From Mangifera indica (lineage: Eukaryota; Streptophyta; Magnoliopsida; Sapindales; Anacardiaceae), in contig NC_058147.1 in the NCBI RefSeq assembly GCF_011075055.1, forward strand, positions 8,556,001 to 8,620,000: a stretch of 64,000 nt of DNA, in the 5' to 3' direction. Both the position numbers and the translations under genes were made by a program. The notes under the pieces were generated by a model. The model was not told the origin of the DNA and made no database searches. It saw only the letters and a list, made by a program, of their open reading frames with translations. This document shows, one piece after another, positions 60,761 to 64,000 of the stretch. Each line of letters begins with the position of its first letter. Within the stretch, counting starts at the first letter, position 1.

Positions 60761-61147
60761 CTACGCTCCACTTTTATCTTTGATCTCTAGATCAAATTCA
60801 CGTAGTAGAAGAATCCACCTTATAAGCTTTGGTTTCGCCTCTTTCTTAGTTATCAAATACCTAAGGGTTGCATGATCAGAGTAAATAACAATCTTAGTAC
60901 CCAACAAATAAGAACAAAATTTTTTAAATACAAAAACATCTATCATGAGTTCTTTTTTAGTGGTTGAATAATTTTTTTGCTCATCATTTAAGGTCATTGA
61001 GGCATAACATATAACATGTGGTGCCCTTCCAATTTGCTGGCCCAAAACAGCTCTTACGACATGATCACTCGCATTGCATATTATCTCAAATGGAAGAATC
61101 CAATCAAGTGGCTGGATAATTAGGGCCGAGGTTAGTAGCTGCTTCAA
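60761..61147 (-). pseudogene. Athila-like RNase H remnant
   Basis: The open minus-strand stretch has [46 protein letters not shown] and [14 protein letters not shown]. The first catalytic Asp (usually C-D-A-S) is Asn here, so the enzyme would be inactive. Confidence 0.88.
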
Positions 61148-61209
61148 CTGTCAAATGCATTCTTACACCCTTCATCAAACTCGAAAGTCATATCTTTTTA
61201 CAACAACTT

Positions 61210-61980
61210 TCATAGTGGCAATGCAATACAGGAAAAATCCTTAATAAAATGTCGGTAAAAACCTGCATGGCCAAGGAAATAATGAACTTCCCATACATTA
61301 GTGAGGTAAGGCAGAGATTGAATAAGATTAATTTTAACCTTATCTACCTCTATACCCCTAGCTGAAACTATATGCCCCAAAACTATACCTTGTTCTACCA
61401 TAAAATGACATTTTTCAAAATTTAAAACAAGGTTAGTTTTAATGCATCGTTGCAAAACAAGTGTGAGATTATGCAAACATTTATCGAAAGAATCCCTATA
61501 AACGATAAAATCATTTATGAAAATTTCTACAATATACTTAACATAATATGAAAATATACTAATTATACATCTTTGAAAAGTGGTTAGTGCAATACAAGCT
61601 CTAAATAGCATTCGCCAATATGCAAAGGTTCTAAATGGGCATGTGAAAGTCATATTTTCTTAATCGTTCGAAGCAATTGCAATATAAAAATAACCTAAAA
61701 ACCCATCTAGAAAACAATAGTAAACTCGACCAGCTAGCCTTTCTAATATCTGATCAATAAATGGTAAAGGAAAATGATCTTTACGATTTATAGCATTTTA
61801 ATTTTTGTAATCTATACAAACCTACTACCCATTTTGAACTCAGGTGGGTACCAATTCATTGTTTTGATTTTTTACCACTATGATGTCAATCTTCTTCAGC
61901 GTAACTTGAATGAGACTGACCTATGCACTATTTGAAATTTGATAAATCACTCCGATTTGAAGCAACTTCAGAATCTCCTT
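61210..61980 (-). pseudogene. Athila-like reverse transcriptase remnant
   Basis: Minus-strand reading starts near 61,980 and reaches a CIDYKN block, then DHFPLPFIDQILERLAG (about 61,740), TFTCPFRTFAYWRM (about 61,620) and the catalytic box FINDFIVY (about 61,510; canonical F-M-D-D-F), then EKCHFMVEQGIVLGHIVSARG. The catalytic D-D pair is N-D. Stops occur upstream of 61,653. Confidence 0.88.
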
Positions 61981-62472
61981 CTTTACCATTTTCATCATAG
62001 GTGGGTTTAACCTCCTTTATGGTTGTCGAATTGGTCTAGCTCCCTTTTCAAGCAAAATTCAATACACACAGATAGAGGGGTTGATTCTTCTAATATCAGC
62101 AATAGTCTATCCTATAGTTGTTTTATGCCTCTTCAGAATTTGCACCAATTTTTCTTTTGGCTTCTCATTTAACTCACTTGAAATGATCATTGGTAAGGTC
62201 TCCCCATCTCTAAGGTACACGTATTTGAGGTGATTTGGAAGAAGCTTTAGTTCTAGCACTGGTGCCTATAATACAAAAGGTACAAGTCTTTCGTTAGATG
62301 TTGGCAGCTCAATATAAGACACATTACCTGAAATTTTCAGTTTCATGAACTCATTCATTTCTGCCACTATATCCTACAAATCAGAGTTTAATTTCCATTC
62401 ATCACTTTCTTTCAAAAAATGTTCATGGTTGGCCACTTCTAACTCACCTTCGTTACCAAGTTCAAAAACATC

Positions 62473-62841
62473 TTATACTAGAAAGTCAAGTAAATCAATT
62501 GAATAAATAGAAAAATCAATATCAGGATATTTCATCACATCATAAATGTTGAATTGAATGGCATCACCATTAAACTTCATGGTTAATATGCCTTTATGAA
62601 CATCAATTTTTGTTTTAGCTGTTTTTAAAAAGGGTCTCTCTAACAAAACAAGTGATGATTGGTCATTATTTTTCATGTTTAGAACATAAAAATCAGCAAG
62701 AAAAATGAGTTTATCATTAACTTGGACAAGAACATCTTCAATCAACCCTTTAGGATGGGCATTCGATCTGTCAGCTAGTTGAATCACTATATCAGTTTTT
62801 TTCAAAGGTCTAAACAAAATATATTGAATATGGCATGACAT
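62473..62841 (-). pseudogene. Athila-like protease region
   Basis: The open minus-strand stretch reads VIQLADRSNAHPKGLIEDVL and DFYVLNMKNN, then LLERPFLKTAKTKIDV. This corresponds to the retropepsin C-terminal half of Athila polyproteins, where L-G-R-P-F-L is usual and here is L-E-R-P-F-L. Confidence 0.82.
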
Positions 62842-63559
62842 TAATATACACTCCTAAATCCAACATGGCCTTTTTAATTCTAGTGCCACCTATTATGAAA
62901 GGGATGTAAAACATACCTAAGTCTTTGTATTTTTCTAGAAGACTTTTTCAAATTATAGCTAAAACATTCTCTTTTATCCTTATTTTTTCACACTTGTTGA
63001 ACCTTTGCTTTCTTTTTGCTGTACAAAGCTCTTTCAAAAATTTAGCATAACAAGACACTTGTTTGATTATATCAAAAAATGGGATATTGACCTCATATTT
63101 TTGGAAGGTTTCATATAAATCTGCATTACATTCATACTTTCAATTATCTGCTAAAGTTTCGGGAAAAAGGAAGAACAACTTTATATTTATTTGAAGAAAG
63201 AGATTTACCTATCACTATATTCTTGTTAGGAAAATTATTTTCTGTCACCACTTCATCTCTATTTTCTTCTTGCTACATTGGTGCATATGGTGCCTTAATC
63301 GACATCTCCAACTCTTTTCCACTTTTCAATACTATTACACTAGCATTCTCCTTTGGGTTCACCACAGTTTAGGATGGTAATTTACTCGAATTTTATGCCT
63401 CCAATTGGTTGATCATAGTAGCTATTTGACTAATTTGATTTTCCAAACTTTGAATGCTAGTTCTCGTGTCTTGTTGAAATTTCACAGTGTTATTGGCCAA
63501 AGTTTTAACAATGTCTTTAAAAGATGTACTTGAATCAAAATTTTGAGCTGGTTGTTGCT

Positions 63560-64000
63560 GTCTAGGAATTTAAGGCTGCTGGTATGGTTGAAAGTTACTT
63601 GAAGGTTGATTTGCACACGTATTCCCATAACGAAGATTGGGATAGTCCTCCTAACCTAGGTTGTAGGTATTTGAATAAGGATTATAATTTCACTATGGTT
63701 GTCCCGAAAATCCACCTACAACATTGGCTTGTTCAACGGATTCCTCTTGAAGCGTTATGCATATATCAATTAGATGCCCCACAACTAAACAAATTCCACA
63801 AACCTTTGTTGCCTTTATTTTTCCTATAGCCATTTGACGTATAAGAGAAGCTCGATCATCAAATAATTTTTCAAGAGAAGAGACATTTACCTCATTGACA
63901 CGTCAAGATGAATGGTCTAATCTAATCCCGAATTGTTCTAAATTCGATGCCATGTTTGCAATTAAATTTCGGGCTGTCTTAGATGTTTTGTCAGCCAACG
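63560..64000 (-). pseudogene. Athila-like gag end with zinc knuckle, off the right edge
   Basis: Minus-strand text near 63,755-63,803 reads CGICLVVGHLIDIC, a complete C-X2-C-X4-H-X4-C knuckle, followed by LQEESVEQANVVGGF, a combination usual in Athila gag. The rest of gag and the 5' LTR lie outside the window. Confidence 0.8.

Noticed and set aside
63584..63829. 81-codon plus-strand ORF
   Set aside because: It is the reverse of the Athila gag zinc-knuckle region, which reads convincingly on the minus strand.

Overview
The window is AT-rich nuclear DNA from a flowering plant, most likely a dicot. It holds a seven-exon laccase gene with plant-type splice sites and TATA box, set in decayed Ty1/copia and Ty3/gypsy LTR retrotransposons of plant lineages (Sirevirus-like, Tekay-like, Athila-like). 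I see no tRNA, rRNA, CRISPR or bacterial-type operon. The species cannot be fixed from sequence alone.

The main architecture is a tandem segmental triplication of one laccase-bearing block, all copies in the same orientation. Unit A (1 to about 17,229; it begins before the window) is closely matched by unit B (about 20,571 to 36,570). A more diverged and rearranged unit C runs from about 46,306 to 58,070. Each unit has, left to right: the 3' end of a Sirevirus-like copia element with polypurine tracts and LTR; an old gypsy LTR and a copia RT/RNase H wreck (A and B only); non-coding sequence; the laccase gene on the minus strand; and a long fold-back repeat followed by a degenerate repeat field. 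B lacks 3.17 kb and C lacks about 8.2 kb, and both deletions start inside the same copia LTR.

The laccases of A (567 aa) and B (568 aa) have complete open reading frames with all four copper-ligand motifs and differ only by compensating indels in exon 2. The C laccase has a GT-to-GG change at its intron 5 donor and is probably mis-spliced or a pseudogene.

The spacers differ. Between A and B lies a minus-strand Tekay-like gypsy fragment (17,230-20,570) cut off exactly where unit B begins. Between B and C lies a plus-strand gypsy element (about 36,640-43,459) whose integrase is split by a 2.4 kb solo LTR with a perfect 5-bp target-site duplication, followed by about 2.8 kb of unassigned DNA. 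Unit C carries a further 1.27 kb solo LTR, also with a perfect 5-bp duplication. Right of C come an LTR fragment, a 23-base C run, a gene-exon-like ORF, and a minus-strand Athila-like gypsy element (59.5-64 kb) running off the window.

No multi-gene pathway is present. The biological content is a small laccase cluster (secreted multicopper oxidases, probably acting on cell-wall or flavonoid phenolics) shaped by transposon insertion, LTR recombination and microhomology deletions. I found no convincing new protein system. The points most worth following are the laccase exon 2 double frameshift, the lost splice donor in C, and whether the A/B duplication is real or an assembly artefact.
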